From assembly GCF_947331435.1 (NCBI RefSeq), contig NZ_CAMZOF010000008.1:248001-312000 (forward strand): a DNA stretch of 64,000 nt. The letters are read 5' to 3'. Positions within the stretch are counted from its first letter, which is position 1, and each line of letters opens with the position of its first letter. Source of the stretch: Pelagibius sp. Alg239-R121 (GTDB taxonomy: Bacteria > Pseudomonadota > Alphaproteobacteria > Kiloniellales > Kiloniellaceae). The notes below the pieces were generated by a model. That model was given only the letters and a program-made list of their open reading frames with translations. It was not told where the DNA came from and did not search any database. A program made the position numbers and the translations under genes. Of the stretch, positions 24,123 to 33,029 are shown piece after piece.

Positions 24123-25280
24123 GTGCCCGCCCTGACGAATTCTTCAAAGACCCATCGCTATCAGACAGCGCTCTCTGAGTTGGATCAGCTTGGCCGCCGG
24201 CGGGCTCTTGCGCCCAGGCAGGGTATCGACTTCAGCTCAAACGATTATCTCGCCCTAAGCGAGGCGCCATCCATGCGTGAGGCAATGATCGACGCCCTCG
24301 AACGCGGGGTGGCCGTCGGTTCGGGCGGGTCACGGCTGTTGCGCGGGAATCACCCTGAACATGAGGCCCTGGAGGCTGAAGCGGCCACCTTTTTCGGTGC
24401 CGAGCGCGCACTGTTTCTAGGTGGCGGTTACATCGCCAACTTTGCATTGCTCACGGCCTTGCCCCAGCGCGGCGATCTGCTGGTCTATGACGCCCTGATT
24501 CACGCAAGTTGCCATGAAGGGATGCGTGCGGGCCGGGCCGAATATCTGGAAGCTGCACACAATGACCCGCAGGCAGTCGAGGATATTATCCGCGATTGGC
24601 GGTACAAAGGGGGTAAGGGGTGCGTCTGGATTGCTGTCGAGAGCCTCTACAGTATGGATGGGGATCGGGCGGCATTGGCTGACTTTCTTGCAGTCGCTGA
24701 CCGTCACGATGCCTTTCTGCTGATTGATGAGGCCCATGCCACCGGTGTATTCGGGCCAATGGGCAGGGGATTGTCGGCTGCTTACGAGGGCCGGGAGAAT
24801 GTCATCTGCCTGCACACCTGCGGCAAAGCGCTCGGCGCCCATGGTGCTCTGATTTGTGCTCCCTCCGTTCTTTGCGAATTTCTGGTCAACCGCTCGCGCC
24901 CATTTATTTATGCAACGGCTCCGTCACCTCTCATGGCCTCGGCTGTGCGGCATGCCTTGAAGCTGTTGCAGACTGAACCGGAACGCCAAAACAAACTGGC
25001 AAACCTTGTCGAGTTTGCGCACCGAGAGTTGGTCACTCGTTGTGGGATGGAGGGCAGCGGATCGCAGATTTTGCCGGTGATTGTCGGTGGGAATGCCCGT
25101 GCAATGAAACTGGCTGCGGCCCTTCAGTCTCATGGGTTCGATATCCGGGGCATACGTCCGCCAACCGTTCCCGAGGGGACGTCGCGGCTGCGGATTGCTC
25201 TGACGCTCCACGTCGATGAATTGCAGGTAACGGATATGATCGACTGCTTGGCGATGCACCTGAAAGCCAATCCGCAATGA
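24123..25280 (+). CDS. bioF: 8-amino-7-oxononanoate synthase BioF
   Basis: 385 aa, GTG start. PLP-dependent condensation of pimeloyl-thioester with alanine, the first dedicated ring-assembly step of biotin synthesis. Family features: DFSSNDYLALSE near residue 38, GSGGSRLLRGNHPEHE near 66, LIDEAHATGVFG near 200 and the PLP lysine in HTCGKALGAHGA near 236. Length is normal. Its TGA overlaps the ATG of bioD (ATGA), so bioF and bioD are translationally coupled, with bioA following 28 bp later. No BioR-type box was seen in the 105 bp upstream. Confidence 0.95.
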   Translation: MPALTNSSKTHRYQTALSELDQLGRRRALAPRQGIDFSSNDYLALSEAPSMREAMIDALERGVAVGSGGSRLLRGNHPEHEALEAEAATFFGAERALFLGGGYIANFALLTALPQRGDLLVYDALIHASCHEGMRAGRAEYLEAAHNDPQAVEDIIRDWRYKGGKGCVWIAVESLYSMDGDRAALADFLAVADRHDAFLLIDEAHATGVFGPMGRGLSAAYEGRENVICLHTCGKALGAHGALICAPSVLCEFLVNRSRPFIYATAPSPLMASAVRHALKLLQTEPERQNKLANLVEFAHRELVTRCGMEGSGSQILPVIVGGNARAMKLAAALQSHGFDIRGIRPPTVPEGTSRLRIALTLHVDELQVTDMIDCLAMHLKANPQ

Positions 25281-25906
25281 CGGCTGGGTTTATCGTAACC
25301 GGTACCGACACCGGCATTGGCAAGACCGCGTTTTCGGCCATGTTGACCCAGGCACTGAACGGAAGCTATTTCAAGCCTATCCAAGCCGGCTTGGAGGAGG
25401 AAACCGACAAAGAGGCTGTGAGTCGACTGACGGGCCTGCCAGGTTCAAAGATCCTGCCGGAAACTTATCGCCTGAATACCCCGGCTTCACCGCATGTCTC
25501 TGCGGAGATAGATGGCATTGAAATTGACGTTGAACGCTTGGTTCTGCCTGAGATCGAAGGCCCATTGATCGTTGAGGGGGCGGGAGGGCTGCTGGTGCCT
25601 GTGACGCGCGAGACGCTGTATATCGATGTCTTCGCTAGTTGGTCGCTGCCCGTCATCCTTTGCGCCAGAACGGCTTTGGGGGCGATCAATCACGCACTTC
25701 TATCTCTGGAAGCTCTCAAATCACGAGGGATGACGATCCATGGGATTGTTTTTATCGGCGACTCAGTGCCGGACACCGAACGAACGATCTGTGAGATGGG
25801 TAACGTCCGCCGCTTAGGTCGCCTGCCGCGCCTGGCGGCACTCAACAGCGCCAGTCTTGCGGAGACATTTTCGCAAAACTTCCGTTCGTCCGATTTTTTC
25901 GGGTAA
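25277..25906 (+). CDS. bioD: Dethiobiotin synthetase BioD
   Basis: 209 aa. ATP-dependent carboxylation of 7,8-diaminononanoate to close the ureido ring. N-terminal P-loop GTDTGIGKT (residues 8-16), the EGAGGLLVP block near 101 and the ALGAINHALLS segment near 134 are as in other BioD. ATG overlaps the bioF stop (ATGA). Length is slightly short but normal for alphaproteobacteria. Confidence 0.94.
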   Translation: MTAGFIVTGTDTGIGKTAFSAMLTQALNGSYFKPIQAGLEEETDKEAVSRLTGLPGSKILPETYRLNTPASPHVSAEIDGIEIDVERLVLPEIEGPLIVEGAGGLLVPVTRETLYIDVFASWSLPVILCARTALGAINHALLSLEALKSRGMTIHGIVFIGDSVPDTERTICEMGNVRRLGRLPRLAALNSASLAETFSQNFRSSDFFG

Positions 25907-25934
25907 CCGCCGTTAAACGTTAATAGGGACACTT

Positions 25935-27212
25935 GTGACGATGCAACGCACAGCTTCGCCTGTTTGGCATCCTTTCACCCAGCACGCCATCACGCCGAAA
26001 ATTCCAATGATTGAGCGGGGTGACGGCATCTATCTCTATGCGGCTGACGGGACGCGCTACATCGATGCGATTTCTTCCTGGTGGGTAATCACGCACGGGC
26101 ATTGTTATCCGCGCATTCAGGCGGCGATCCGGGCCCAGACCGAAAAGCTCGATCAGGTCATCTTCGCCGGATACACCCATGAACCGGCGGAAGAATTGGC
26201 GCGGCGGCTGGTCGAGGTCACGCCGGATGGTTTGGACTACGTCTTCTATTCGGACAGCGGTTCGACCAGCGTCGAAGTCGCGTTGAAGATGGCGCTTGGT
26301 TACTGGGCCCACTGCGGCGCAGCGCGGAAGCGCATACTGGTCCTGGAGAACAGTTATCACGGCGATACAATCGGGACTATGTCGGTCGGCGAGCGCGGTG
26401 TTTTCAATCAGCCATACGAACCACTGTTGTTCGATGTCCAGTCTATTCCCTTTCGGGCGGCGGGCAGGGAACAGGATACTCTGGATGCTTTGGAACGTGC
26501 CTGTAATGCGCCGGACACGCCCGCGGCCTTCATCGTCGAGCCGCTGGTGCTCGGTGCCGGGGGAATGCTGATGTATTCACCGGAAGTGCTCCGCGAGATG
26601 AAGCGGATCTGCGCAGCAAAGGACGTACTCTTCATCGCAGACGAAGTCATGACCGGCTGGGGCCGCACAGGGACTCTCTTCGCCTGTGAGCAAGCCGGTG
26701 TCGTGCCGGACATTGCCTGCTACTCCAAAGGCATTACCGGCGGCGCACTGCCCCTGGCCGTAACAATGTGTGCGGCAAGGATCTTCGACGCCCATTATTC
26801 GGAAGACCGGCGCAAGACCTTCTTCCACTCGAGCTCTTATACCGCGAACCCGGTGGCGTGCGCGGCTGGTCTGGAAAACATGCGGATCTGGCAGGAAGAA
26901 CCCGTTGGCGAACGTATTGCCGCAATCGAAGCCATGCACGAACGCCGTCTTGCCGAAGTTCGCAGCGACGGTCGCTTTGAGAATGTGCGCCGGCGCGGCA
27001 CCATTGCGGCAATGGACGTGAAGGTTGATAGCGCCGGCTATCTCGCTGGTGTCGGTCCAAAGATGCTCGCTTATTTCCAATCGCAGGGATTGCTGCTGCG
27101 CCCTCTCGGCAACACGGTTTATCTCATGACCCCCTATTGCATCAGCGAAGCTGATATGGATCTGTTGTACGACACGATTCTGGCCTGCGTAGGCGAAGTC
27201 ACCGGGGGTTAG
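25935..27212 (+). CDS. bioA: Adenosylmethionine-8-amino-7-oxononanoate aminotransferase BioA
   Basis: 425 aa with GTG at 25935 (AGGGAC upstream); an ATG two codons later (25941) is an equally possible start. Class III PLP aminotransferase using SAM as amino donor. BioA signature WHPFTQH at the N terminus, SSWWVITHGHCYP near 50, NSYHGDTIGTMS near 138, DEVMTGWGRTG near 236 and PLP lysine in YSKGITGG near 266. The WW pair and WHPFTQ motif separate BioA from other omega-aminotransferases. Last gene of the bioFDA operon; bioB and pimeloyl-forming genes are not in the window. Confidence 0.94.
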   Translation: MTMQRTASPVWHPFTQHAITPKIPMIERGDGIYLYAADGTRYIDAISSWWVITHGHCYPRIQAAIRAQTEKLDQVIFAGYTHEPAEELARRLVEVTPDGLDYVFYSDSGSTSVEVALKMALGYWAHCGAARKRILVLENSYHGDTIGTMSVGERGVFNQPYEPLLFDVQSIPFRAAGREQDTLDALERACNAPDTPAAFIVEPLVLGAGGMLMYSPEVLREMKRICAAKDVLFIADEVMTGWGRTGTLFACEQAGVVPDIACYSKGITGGALPLAVTMCAARIFDAHYSEDRRKTFFHSSSYTANPVACAAGLENMRIWQEEPVGERIAAIEAMHERRLAEVRSDGRFENVRRRGTIAAMDVKVDSAGYLAGVGPKMLAYFQSQGLLLRPLGNTVYLMTPYCISEADMDLLYDTILACVGEVTGG

Positions 27213-27340
27213 CACTCGGGCAGTTGTTATCGTCTGCAGTAACCGCTTAGGGGAGACAGGTTCGGAGAACGGCGTTAGAGTTTCGCCATGACTAAAAGAA
27301 TTTTCCACCCCGTCGGCTTCAGTAATCGATTGGTGCCGCA

Positions 27341-28453
27341 ATGACTGCGGCGGACGGAACCGTCAGCAGCGATGTCACCCTGCCAGCTGAGATCTTGACT
27401 GCCTTTGTCAGCAATACGTTTGCTGCGGCTGGCGCGGGTTCCGGTGAGGCGGCGGCAATTGCCGAAAATCTAGTGGGCGCAAATCTGGCTGGACACGACA
27501 GTCATGGCGTGGTGCGTGTACCGCGCTACCTGGAGGCGGTGAAGCAAGGCAGCATGCATTTCGGCCGGTCGGTCGAGACTGTCATTGACGGTGGCGCCTT
27601 TGCTCTTATCGACGGCCAATTCGGTTTCGGACAGGTCATAGGGCAGCAGGCTGTCGATATCGGCTTGGAGAAGGCACGGAAGCATTCGGTTTCCGTCATT
27701 GCGCTCAGAAATGCCGGGCATCTCGGCCGCATCGGCGCCTGGGCGGAATACGCTTGTGCCGCTGGATTGGTCTCCATTCATTTCGTCAATGTCGCCCGCA
27801 GTCTGCTCGTTGCGCCCTTTGGTTCGGGTGAGCGCCGAATGTCTACGGCACCGGTTGCGATCGGTGTCGTCAATGCCGGGGGCGACGACTTTATACTCGA
27901 CTTTGCAACTTCTAAGGTGGCCGAAGGCAAGGTTTTGATGGCATTGAAAGGCGGCAAGCCCACCGTGCCCGGAAGCCTGGTGGACGCGAACGGGCAGCCC
28001 ACCCATGATCCTCTGGCACTCTATGGCCCGGTGCCGGAAGACAGCGTGCCCGACCCGCGTGCGGGATCCGGTGCGCTCGTCGCCATGGGCGACCACAAGG
28101 GGTCGGGACTGGCCTTGGCTTGCGAGCTGCTTGCCGGTGCGCTGACCGGTTCGGGTACGAGTGGGCCCGGGTCGGGACCCTATAACGGCATGCTGTCGAT
28201 TTATCTGTCCCCAGACGCCATGGATGACAGGCAGGGGATTGGCCATGCCGTTGCGGACTACATCGAGTTTGTCCGCTCGGCGCGACCCGCCGATCCGCAA
28301 GCGCCGGTGATGATCCCCGGGGATCCCGAACGTAAGGCACGGGCAAAACGCTTGTCCGAGGGCGTTCCGTTGCCGCGCCCGACATGGGACAGCCTGATCT
28401 TGGCTGCGCGTGAGAGCGGCGTGAGGGATCTGAATATTCCAGAAGCCCTGTAA
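27341..28453 (+). CDS. Malate/lactate dehydrogenase of the Ldh2 family
   Basis: 370 aa NAD(P)-dependent oxidoreductase (YlbC/YbiC/Ldh2 type), which oxidises small 2-hydroxy acids such as L-lactate, malate or sulfolactate, or reduces imines in some members. Family blocks: GHDSHGVVRVPRYLEAV near 47, GHLGRIGAWAEYA near 126, and GDHKGSGLALACELLAGAL near 248. It starts at ATG 27341 with little ribosome-site signal and is followed after 31 bp by the RraA-like gene, so the two form an operon. The substrate cannot be fixed from sequence. Confidence 0.86.
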   Translation: MTAADGTVSSDVTLPAEILTAFVSNTFAAAGAGSGEAAAIAENLVGANLAGHDSHGVVRVPRYLEAVKQGSMHFGRSVETVIDGGAFALIDGQFGFGQVIGQQAVDIGLEKARKHSVSVIALRNAGHLGRIGAWAEYACAAGLVSIHFVNVARSLLVAPFGSGERRMSTAPVAIGVVNAGGDDFILDFATSKVAEGKVLMALKGGKPTVPGSLVDANGQPTHDPLALYGPVPEDSVPDPRAGSGALVAMGDHKGSGLALACELLAGALTGSGTSGPGSGPYNGMLSIYLSPDAMDDRQGIGHAVADYIEFVRSARPADPQAPVMIPGDPERKARAKRLSEGVPLPRPTWDSLILAARESGVRDLNIPEAL

Positions 28454-28484
28454 GATCTCCATTGAAAGAATTGAGAGAGAAGCT

Positions 28485-29174
28485 ATGACCGCGCCCACGT
28501 TAGACGACCTGAAAATCCTGACACAATGGGATACACCGACGATCTGTAATGCGCTTGAGATCGTTGTTCCGGAAAGACGCGGCTATGGCTTTAGCGTGAA
28601 ACCCTTTTCCTGCCTGTATCCTGATATGGCGCCGATCTGCGGTTATGCCCGGACGGCTAAAATCAGGGCCGCGGTGCCGGATTTGGGTTCGAACCCAAGT
28701 CGGGTGCCCTACTATGAATATGTCGCTGCAGGACCACATCCCACCATTGTTGTGATCGAGGATCTGGATCCGAGTCCCGGAATCGGCGCTTTTTGGGGAG
28801 AAGTGCATACCGCGGTCCACAAGGGCCTGGGGGCGCTCGGCGTGGTGACCAGCGGATCTTACCGGGATCTTCCGGACAGTGCGCCGGGCTTTCAAGTGCT
28901 GGGCGGCATGGTTGGCCCGAGCCATGCTTTCTGTCACGAAGTCGAGTTTGGAACGTCCGTGAATGTTCATGGCATGGAGGTCAGCCATGGAGATGTGATC
29001 CATGCCGACCGTCATGGCGCCGTTGTCGTCCCGGAATCGGCGGTACAGGAAATTCCCGAAGCCGTCGATCTAATTGCACGGCGCGAGGCAAAAATTCTCC
29101 ACGCGGCGCGCGCGGAGGGATTTGGCATCGAAGCTTTGAAGAAAGCCCTTTCAGAGGCGAGCGAAATCCATTGA
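28485..29174 (+). CDS. RraA family protein (aldolase/regulator-like)
   Basis: 229 aa RraA/4-hydroxy-4-methyl-2-oxoglutarate aldolase fold. The DTPTICNAL start, LGALGVVTSGSYRDL near 120 (in true HMG aldolases this is GVVxDGxxRD) and the VHGMEVSHGDVIHADRHGAVVVP block near 165-190 are the family's conserved elements. Asp/Arg in SYRDLPD fits the metal/pyruvate site, with Ser-Tyr where many members have Gly-x. Members near catabolic dehydrogenases often act as oxaloacetate decarboxylases or aldolases. Co-transcribed with the Ldh2-like gene. Confidence 0.83.
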   Translation: MTAPTLDDLKILTQWDTPTICNALEIVVPERRGYGFSVKPFSCLYPDMAPICGYARTAKIRAAVPDLGSNPSRVPYYEYVAAGPHPTIVVIEDLDPSPGIGAFWGEVHTAVHKGLGALGVVTSGSYRDLPDSAPGFQVLGGMVGPSHAFCHEVEFGTSVNVHGMEVSHGDVIHADRHGAVVVPESAVQEIPEAVDLIARREAKILHAARAEGFGIEALKKALSEASEIH

Positions 29175-29248
29175 TGAGCTCCCCTGTATGCTGCGCCAAC
29201 ACCTGATCGTTGCAGGGTTAAAAGTGAGCCGGCCTCTGTTTCATGTGG

Positions 29249-30085
29249 TCAAGCCGCCAACTCCGAGACCAGATCCTGCAACCAGGGCCAGTTGCTGCCG
29301 GCACGGTCATTGATAACCAGGTATACTCTGCGCGAGAAACTAGGCGCATCCGGAACCGGGTGAAGAGCTTTTTCAGCGATGTAGTGTTCAACAAGACGCT
29401 CGGGCAGATAGGCTGAGCCGCCGGCATCCAGCAGATACTCCAAGGCCCATACCGCGCATCCGAAAGTAACACTGGGTGTTTCGCTATCCGCATAAGTCTC
29501 GGCATGACGACGGCGAAAGTCTTCGCCGCTGTCTACGTAGATGTAATTGGGATCCCATCGCATGAGCGCGCGTGGCTCTGTCGAAACCAGAAGCAGCCGT
29601 TCTTCGCACAGTGCAGTCGCTGTCTGGTTTTCGTGAACCGAGGGTGCGTAACAGAGAGCGGCATCGACCAGTCCCGTGCCCAGCCATTTGTCGAGGTCGC
29701 CTTGTTCTCCGGGCCAGGCGGAGAGGGCTGTGCTGGGGGAACGTTGCCGAATTTCGTCAAATGTCGTGCGCCCCAAGGCTGGCCAGAGATCGATATGACA
29801 TCCAATGTTGCAAATCGCCTGGATCTCCGGCGGCAGAGAGGTTTCCTGCTGTGCCTGGCGCCAGAGGTCGGTCATGACCTGGGCGTAGCGTTGGAATTTG
29901 AAGCCCGGCGAGGTCAACTCGGCGCCGGATTTACGCCGGTGAAACAGCTTCTGACCGAGGTCGTTTTCCAGGCTCTTGAGCCGAGCAGTCACTGTGGATT
30001 GAGTCACATTGAGCTTTTCGGCGGCGCGGATCAGATTGCCGGTTTCGACAATGGCCAGGAAGGTTCGCAGTGCTGCGATGTTCAT
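29249..30085 (-). CDS. LysR family transcriptional regulator
   Basis: 278 aa from ATG 30085 (GGAA seven bases upstream); the ATG at 30100 adds five codons but has no ribosome site. N-terminal winged helix-turn-helix (about 3-62, RAAEKLNVTQSTVTARLKSL) and a LysR substrate-binding domain. It is divergent from the luciferase-like monooxygenase gene, with 132 bp between starts, and convergent with the RraA-like gene. It most likely controls the 30218-32302 genes and perhaps 27341-29174 (inference). Confidence 0.9.
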   Translation of the reverse strand: MNIAALRTFLAIVETGNLIRAAEKLNVTQSTVTARLKSLENDLGQKLFHRRKSGAELTSPGFKFQRYAQVMTDLWRQAQQETSLPPEIQAICNIGCHIDLWPALGRTTFDEIRQRSPSTALSAWPGEQGDLDKWLGTGLVDAALCYAPSVHENQTATALCEERLLLVSTEPRALMRWDPNYIYVDSGEDFRRRHAETYADSETPSVTFGCAVWALEYLLDAGGSAYLPERLVEHYIAEKALHPVPDAPSFSRRVYLVINDRAGSNWPWLQDLVSELAA

Positions 30086-30102
30086 GAATTCGTTCCACAT
30101 TA

Positions 30103-30149
30103 ATTCGGGAATTTCGAATTATACTAGCAAAATAATTCGTTATTCGAAT
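30103..30149. promoter_or_regulatory. Probable LysR operator between divergent genes
   Basis: ATTCG (30103-30107) and CGAAT (30115-30119) form a 5-bp inverted repeat with 7-base spacer, containing the LysR T-N11-A pattern. A second ATTCG (30135) and CGAAT (30145-30149) pair lies 30 bp further on, next to the monooxygenase gene. Spacing of a recognition site and an activation site like this is typical for LysR regulators. Confidence 0.55.
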
Positions 30150-30217
30150 ATGAAAACCTGCCTCATAATCGCTGTCGTGGCGGCTGACGCCGCTGATTCT
30201 TCCCGTTGGAGACACCC

Positions 30218-31273
30218 ATGAAGTTCAGTCAGCAGCTTTCGGCTTACTATCCCGAAAAGAGTTACGGCGGGGCGCAGCTTTATCGTGACATGTTGAACCA
30301 GGCGATCCTGGCGGACAGTCTCGGATACGACGCTGTCTCTTTGACCGAACATCATTTAATCAACATTCTGCTGATGCCGGCGCCTCTGCAGTTTGCTGTA
30401 AAGATCGCGGACGCCACGGCGCGGGTGAAGATTATGACCTCGGTGGTCGTATTGCCGCTCCACGACATGCGCATCTATGCAGGCGAAGTGATCGCCGCCG
30501 AGATTTTCACCGACGGCCGATTGATGCTGGGCGTTGGACGCGGTGCTTTTGGCTACGAAATGAACAGGCTAGGCGTACCGCTCGAAACCAGCCGGGAAAA
30601 GTTTGACGAATCCCTGAACCTTTTGGTCGCACTGCTGTCGGAAGAAGAGGTGTCCTGGGACGGCAAATATTACAAGTTTGATGCTCTGACTGTGATGCCA
30701 CGGCCTATGTCCGGGACGGGTCCGGCGATCATGATGGCAGTCCTGGCGCCTGAAGCAATTTATCACTGCACGAAACGCGGGTTTCACATCCAGACGACGC
30801 CTTTATCTGGCGACCATAAGTTAATGCTGAACCAGGTCGATGCCTTTCAGCGCGGCAAGGCTGAGCTGGGCGAGGCGGGCAAACATTTAACTCTCTCACT
30901 CTCCCGTGTTGCTTTCATGGCAAAGAACGAAGCCGATCGGCACTCGAAGATCCAGGCGGCCTATGATTACTACAGTCGCTTTGACAACGTTTTTACGGGA
31001 CCGGGTATCGTTGAGAATGGGATGATCGCACCTTTACCGCGCAGCCAGACGATGGCGGAGCTTGCCGACAGCCTTCTGATCTGCACACCAAGCGAGATGA
31101 TCGACAAATTGGCGCCTTATGCGGAAGCAGGGATCGACAGGGTCATCTTGAATATGAACTTCGGCGCAAGCCAGGCTGAAACCGAAGAATCGATCCGGTG
31201 TTTCGCTGAAGAGGTCATGCCGCACTTTCTCAATGAGCCGGGTTCTCTGGATGCCGCCAATGCCGCAGAATGA
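30218..31273 (+). CDS. LLM-class flavin-dependent monooxygenase
   Basis: 351 aa from ATG 30218, with TTGGAGA upstream. Luciferase-like bacterial monooxygenase fold: SLGYDAVSLTEHHL near 42 (conserved His of the EHH motif), VVVLPLHDMR near 82, VGRGAFGYEMNRLGVP near 108 and a C-terminal GIDRVILNMNFG strand. Such enzymes use FMNH2 from a separate reductase to oxidise aldehydes, ketones, sulfonates or heterocycles; no reductase is in the window. Followed after 43 bp by a tautomerase and then a hydrolase, suggesting a ring-cleavage or oxidative catabolic route. Confidence 0.88.
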   Translation: MKFSQQLSAYYPEKSYGGAQLYRDMLNQAILADSLGYDAVSLTEHHLINILLMPAPLQFAVKIADATARVKIMTSVVVLPLHDMRIYAGEVIAAEIFTDGRLMLGVGRGAFGYEMNRLGVPLETSREKFDESLNLLVALLSEEEVSWDGKYYKFDALTVMPRPMSGTGPAIMMAVLAPEAIYHCTKRGFHIQTTPLSGDHKLMLNQVDAFQRGKAELGEAGKHLTLSLSRVAFMAKNEADRHSKIQAAYDYYSRFDNVFTGPGIVENGMIAPLPRSQTMAELADSLLICTPSEMIDKLAPYAEAGIDRVILNMNFGASQAETEESIRCFAEEVMPHFLNEPGSLDAANAAE

Positions 31274-31316
31274 AGACTGCAAATGTACAAGTTCGAAATC
31301 CGACTGGAGTTAAGCT

Positions 31317-31514
31317 ATGCCGATTATCCGCGTTGAGATGTTCAAAGGGCGGACGCAGGACCAAAAACGAGAGCTGGTTCGAGAATTAACTGAAGGTTTC
31401 GTGCGGGCCTGCGGCGGCAATCCAGAAAGCCTTCACGTTGTTATCACCGACGTCGAGAAGGAAGACTGGGGTACAGGAGGCCAGCTCTGTGTCGATAAGT
31501 ATCCGGACAAATAG
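31317..31514 (+). CDS. 4-oxalocrotonate tautomerase family enzyme
   Basis: 65 aa, normal for the family. Catalytic proline directly after the initiator Met (MPIIRVEMFKGRT), then the helix KRELVRELTEGF and the SLHVVITDVEKEDWG strand. Amino-terminal Pro acts as general base in keto-enol tautomerisation of unsaturated dicarboxylates; these small enzymes work as hexamers. Lies between the monooxygenase and the alpha/beta hydrolase with short gaps, so it is probably part of the same pathway. GGAGTTAAGCT before the ATG is a fair ribosome site. Confidence 0.87.
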   Translation: MPIIRVEMFKGRTQDQKRELVRELTEGFVRACGGNPESLHVVITDVEKEDWGTGGQLCVDKYPDK

Positions 31515-31528
31515 AAAGGGCAGGGCCG

Positions 31529-32302
31529 ATGACGGCTGTCGACTGTGTCTACTCCATCGAGGGCAGCGGCCCGGCCTTGTTCATGGTTCATGGCATAGGT
31601 GCTCGACGGGCGACCTGGGCGGGGTTGATCGACCAGTTCTCGAAGGATTTTACCTGCATCAGCTATGACCTGCGCGGCCATGGCGAGTCACCTGTGCCGA
31701 CAGGACTTTTTACGCTTTCGGATCTCGTCGACGACCTGGAGGCACTGCGGGAAAAACTCGACATCGACAGGGCTCATGTCATCGGTCATTCGCTTGGCGG
31801 TATGATCGGTCCGGCCTACGCACGGGTGCACCCGGAACGCGTGCTTTCATTGGGTTTGCTCAGCACGGCGGCCGGCAGGACGGACGAGGACCGGGCCAAG
31901 GTCTTGGGCGTCATCGAGGCAATGGAAGAGAAGGGCATAGAGCGGGTGCTCGAAACCTTGGTCGAACGCTGGTACACAGATCACTTTATTGACACACGGC
32001 CGGAAGCGATCCGGGCACGCATAAAACAGGTAATCGATACTCCGGCCCAGATCTTCATGAATGTGTTTCGCATTTACGCGGAAACCGAAATGGCGCCCTG
32101 GTTGCACGAAGTAGCGGCGCCGTCCTTGGTGTTGACTGGAGAGCTCGACGGCGGCTGTAATCCGCGGCTTAACCGGTTTATTGCGGACGAACTGCCCAAC
32201 TCGGAACTCGTGATTCTGGACGGCCTCAAGCACTCCATTCTGATTGAAGCGCCTGATCGTGTGTCGACTGAAGTCGGTAGATTCCTGTCCCTGTGCCGGT
32301 AA
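31529..32302 (+). CDS. Alpha/beta hydrolase (3-oxoadipate enol-lactonase-like)
   Basis: 257 aa. Alpha/beta hydrolase fold with HGIGARRATW oxyanion region near 22, YDLRGHGES near 48, nucleophile elbow GHSLGGM near 86-92, acid in the LTGELDGGC segment near 205 and His in LKHSILIEAP near 236. The arrangement matches PcaD/RutD/carboxymuconolactone-type hydrolases that act on enol-lactones or C-C bonds after ring oxidation. It starts 14 bp after the tautomerase. The pathway substrate is unknown. Confidence 0.87.
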   Translation: MTAVDCVYSIEGSGPALFMVHGIGARRATWAGLIDQFSKDFTCISYDLRGHGESPVPTGLFTLSDLVDDLEALREKLDIDRAHVIGHSLGGMIGPAYARVHPERVLSLGLLSTAAGRTDEDRAKVLGVIEAMEEKGIERVLETLVERWYTDHFIDTRPEAIRARIKQVIDTPAQIFMNVFRIYAETEMAPWLHEVAAPSLVLTGELDGGCNPRLNRFIADELPNSELVILDGLKHSILIEAPDRVSTEVGRFLSLCR

Positions 32303-32539
32303 ATCAGACCCGTATCGTCTAAAATCTATGGACATCTCTACCCGCGCTGCGAAGTAGTTCGTTGACTTCAGGGCGGATTCCCCAGATTGTCGTGCACGCG
32401 TATTGCATCTGTTTTGTGTTACTTGAATAACCGGTTCGCCGATTAGCTTATTTATCCCCTAACAATGTGAGCGTTAAACCGATCGCGTTACCGCTTGATT
32501 CGCGGAGCGAAATCAACACTCCTGGTAGAGGAACAGATT

Positions 32540-32749
32540 ATGGCTAATGGTACTGTAAAGTGGTTCAACCCGACGAAGGGCTACGGATTCATTGAACCTG
32601 ATGACGGTTCGAAAGATGCATTCGTGCACATTTCGGCAGTTGAGCGCGCTGGTCTGAGCTCGCTGAATGAAGGCCAGAAGGTTTCTTACGAAGTTCAGGC
32701 AGGGCAGAACGGCAAATCTTCTGCTGAAAACCTGTCTGTGATCGACTAG
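32540..32749 (+). CDS. CspA-family cold shock protein
   Basis: 69 aa from ATG 32540 with AGAGGAACAG upstream; the frame opens earlier but those codons are the leader. Single OB-fold cold-shock domain with RNP1 KGYGFI and RNP2 [21 protein letters not shown] start. It binds single-stranded RNA/DNA as an anti-terminator or RNA chaperone. The long untranslated leader (over 200 bases after the previous gene) may be a thermosensitive RNA as in other csp genes. A stem-loop follows the stop. Confidence 0.95.
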   Translation: MANGTVKWFNPTKGYGFIEPDDGSKDAFVHISAVERAGLSSLNEGQKVSYEVQAGQNGKSSAENLSVID

Positions 32750-32754
32750 TCACT

Positions 32755-32786
32755 CGGCAACCGCTCCCGTATGGGGGCGGTTGCCG
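32755..32786 (+). terminator. Stem-loop after the cold shock gene
   Basis: CGGCAACCGC (32755-32764) pairs with GCGGTTGCCG (32777-32786), with further CCC/GGG pairing inside. A strong GC-rich hairpin, but only a weak T-run follows (TGTACTAT), so it may protect the mRNA 3' end as much as terminate. Confidence 0.7.
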
Positions 32787-33029
32787 TGTACTATCTGCAT
32801 TCGGCGTGCGATAGTGGGTGATGTCGAGATCGCCCGATTAAGAACTATTCGTCCGTTTTTCGCATAAGCCCTATTGCTCGTTGTGCGCTATTCACTGCAC
32901 CGGGCAGTCTAAAAGCTGGCGCAAATGCCGCCAGTGGTTTTGCGCACTAAGCTGCGAGCGGTTCCGCCTGTGCTGCGGGACGAGTCCCTCCGCCCGTTAT
33001 GTCTCGAACTGAAACGGAGGATTGGCACA

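Noticed and set aside
28683-28698. Perfect 16-bp palindrome TTGGGTTCGAACCCAA resembling a tRNA T-arm
   Set aside because: It lies inside the RraA-like coding sequence, encodes conserved-looking residues and has no acceptor or anticodon arms around it.
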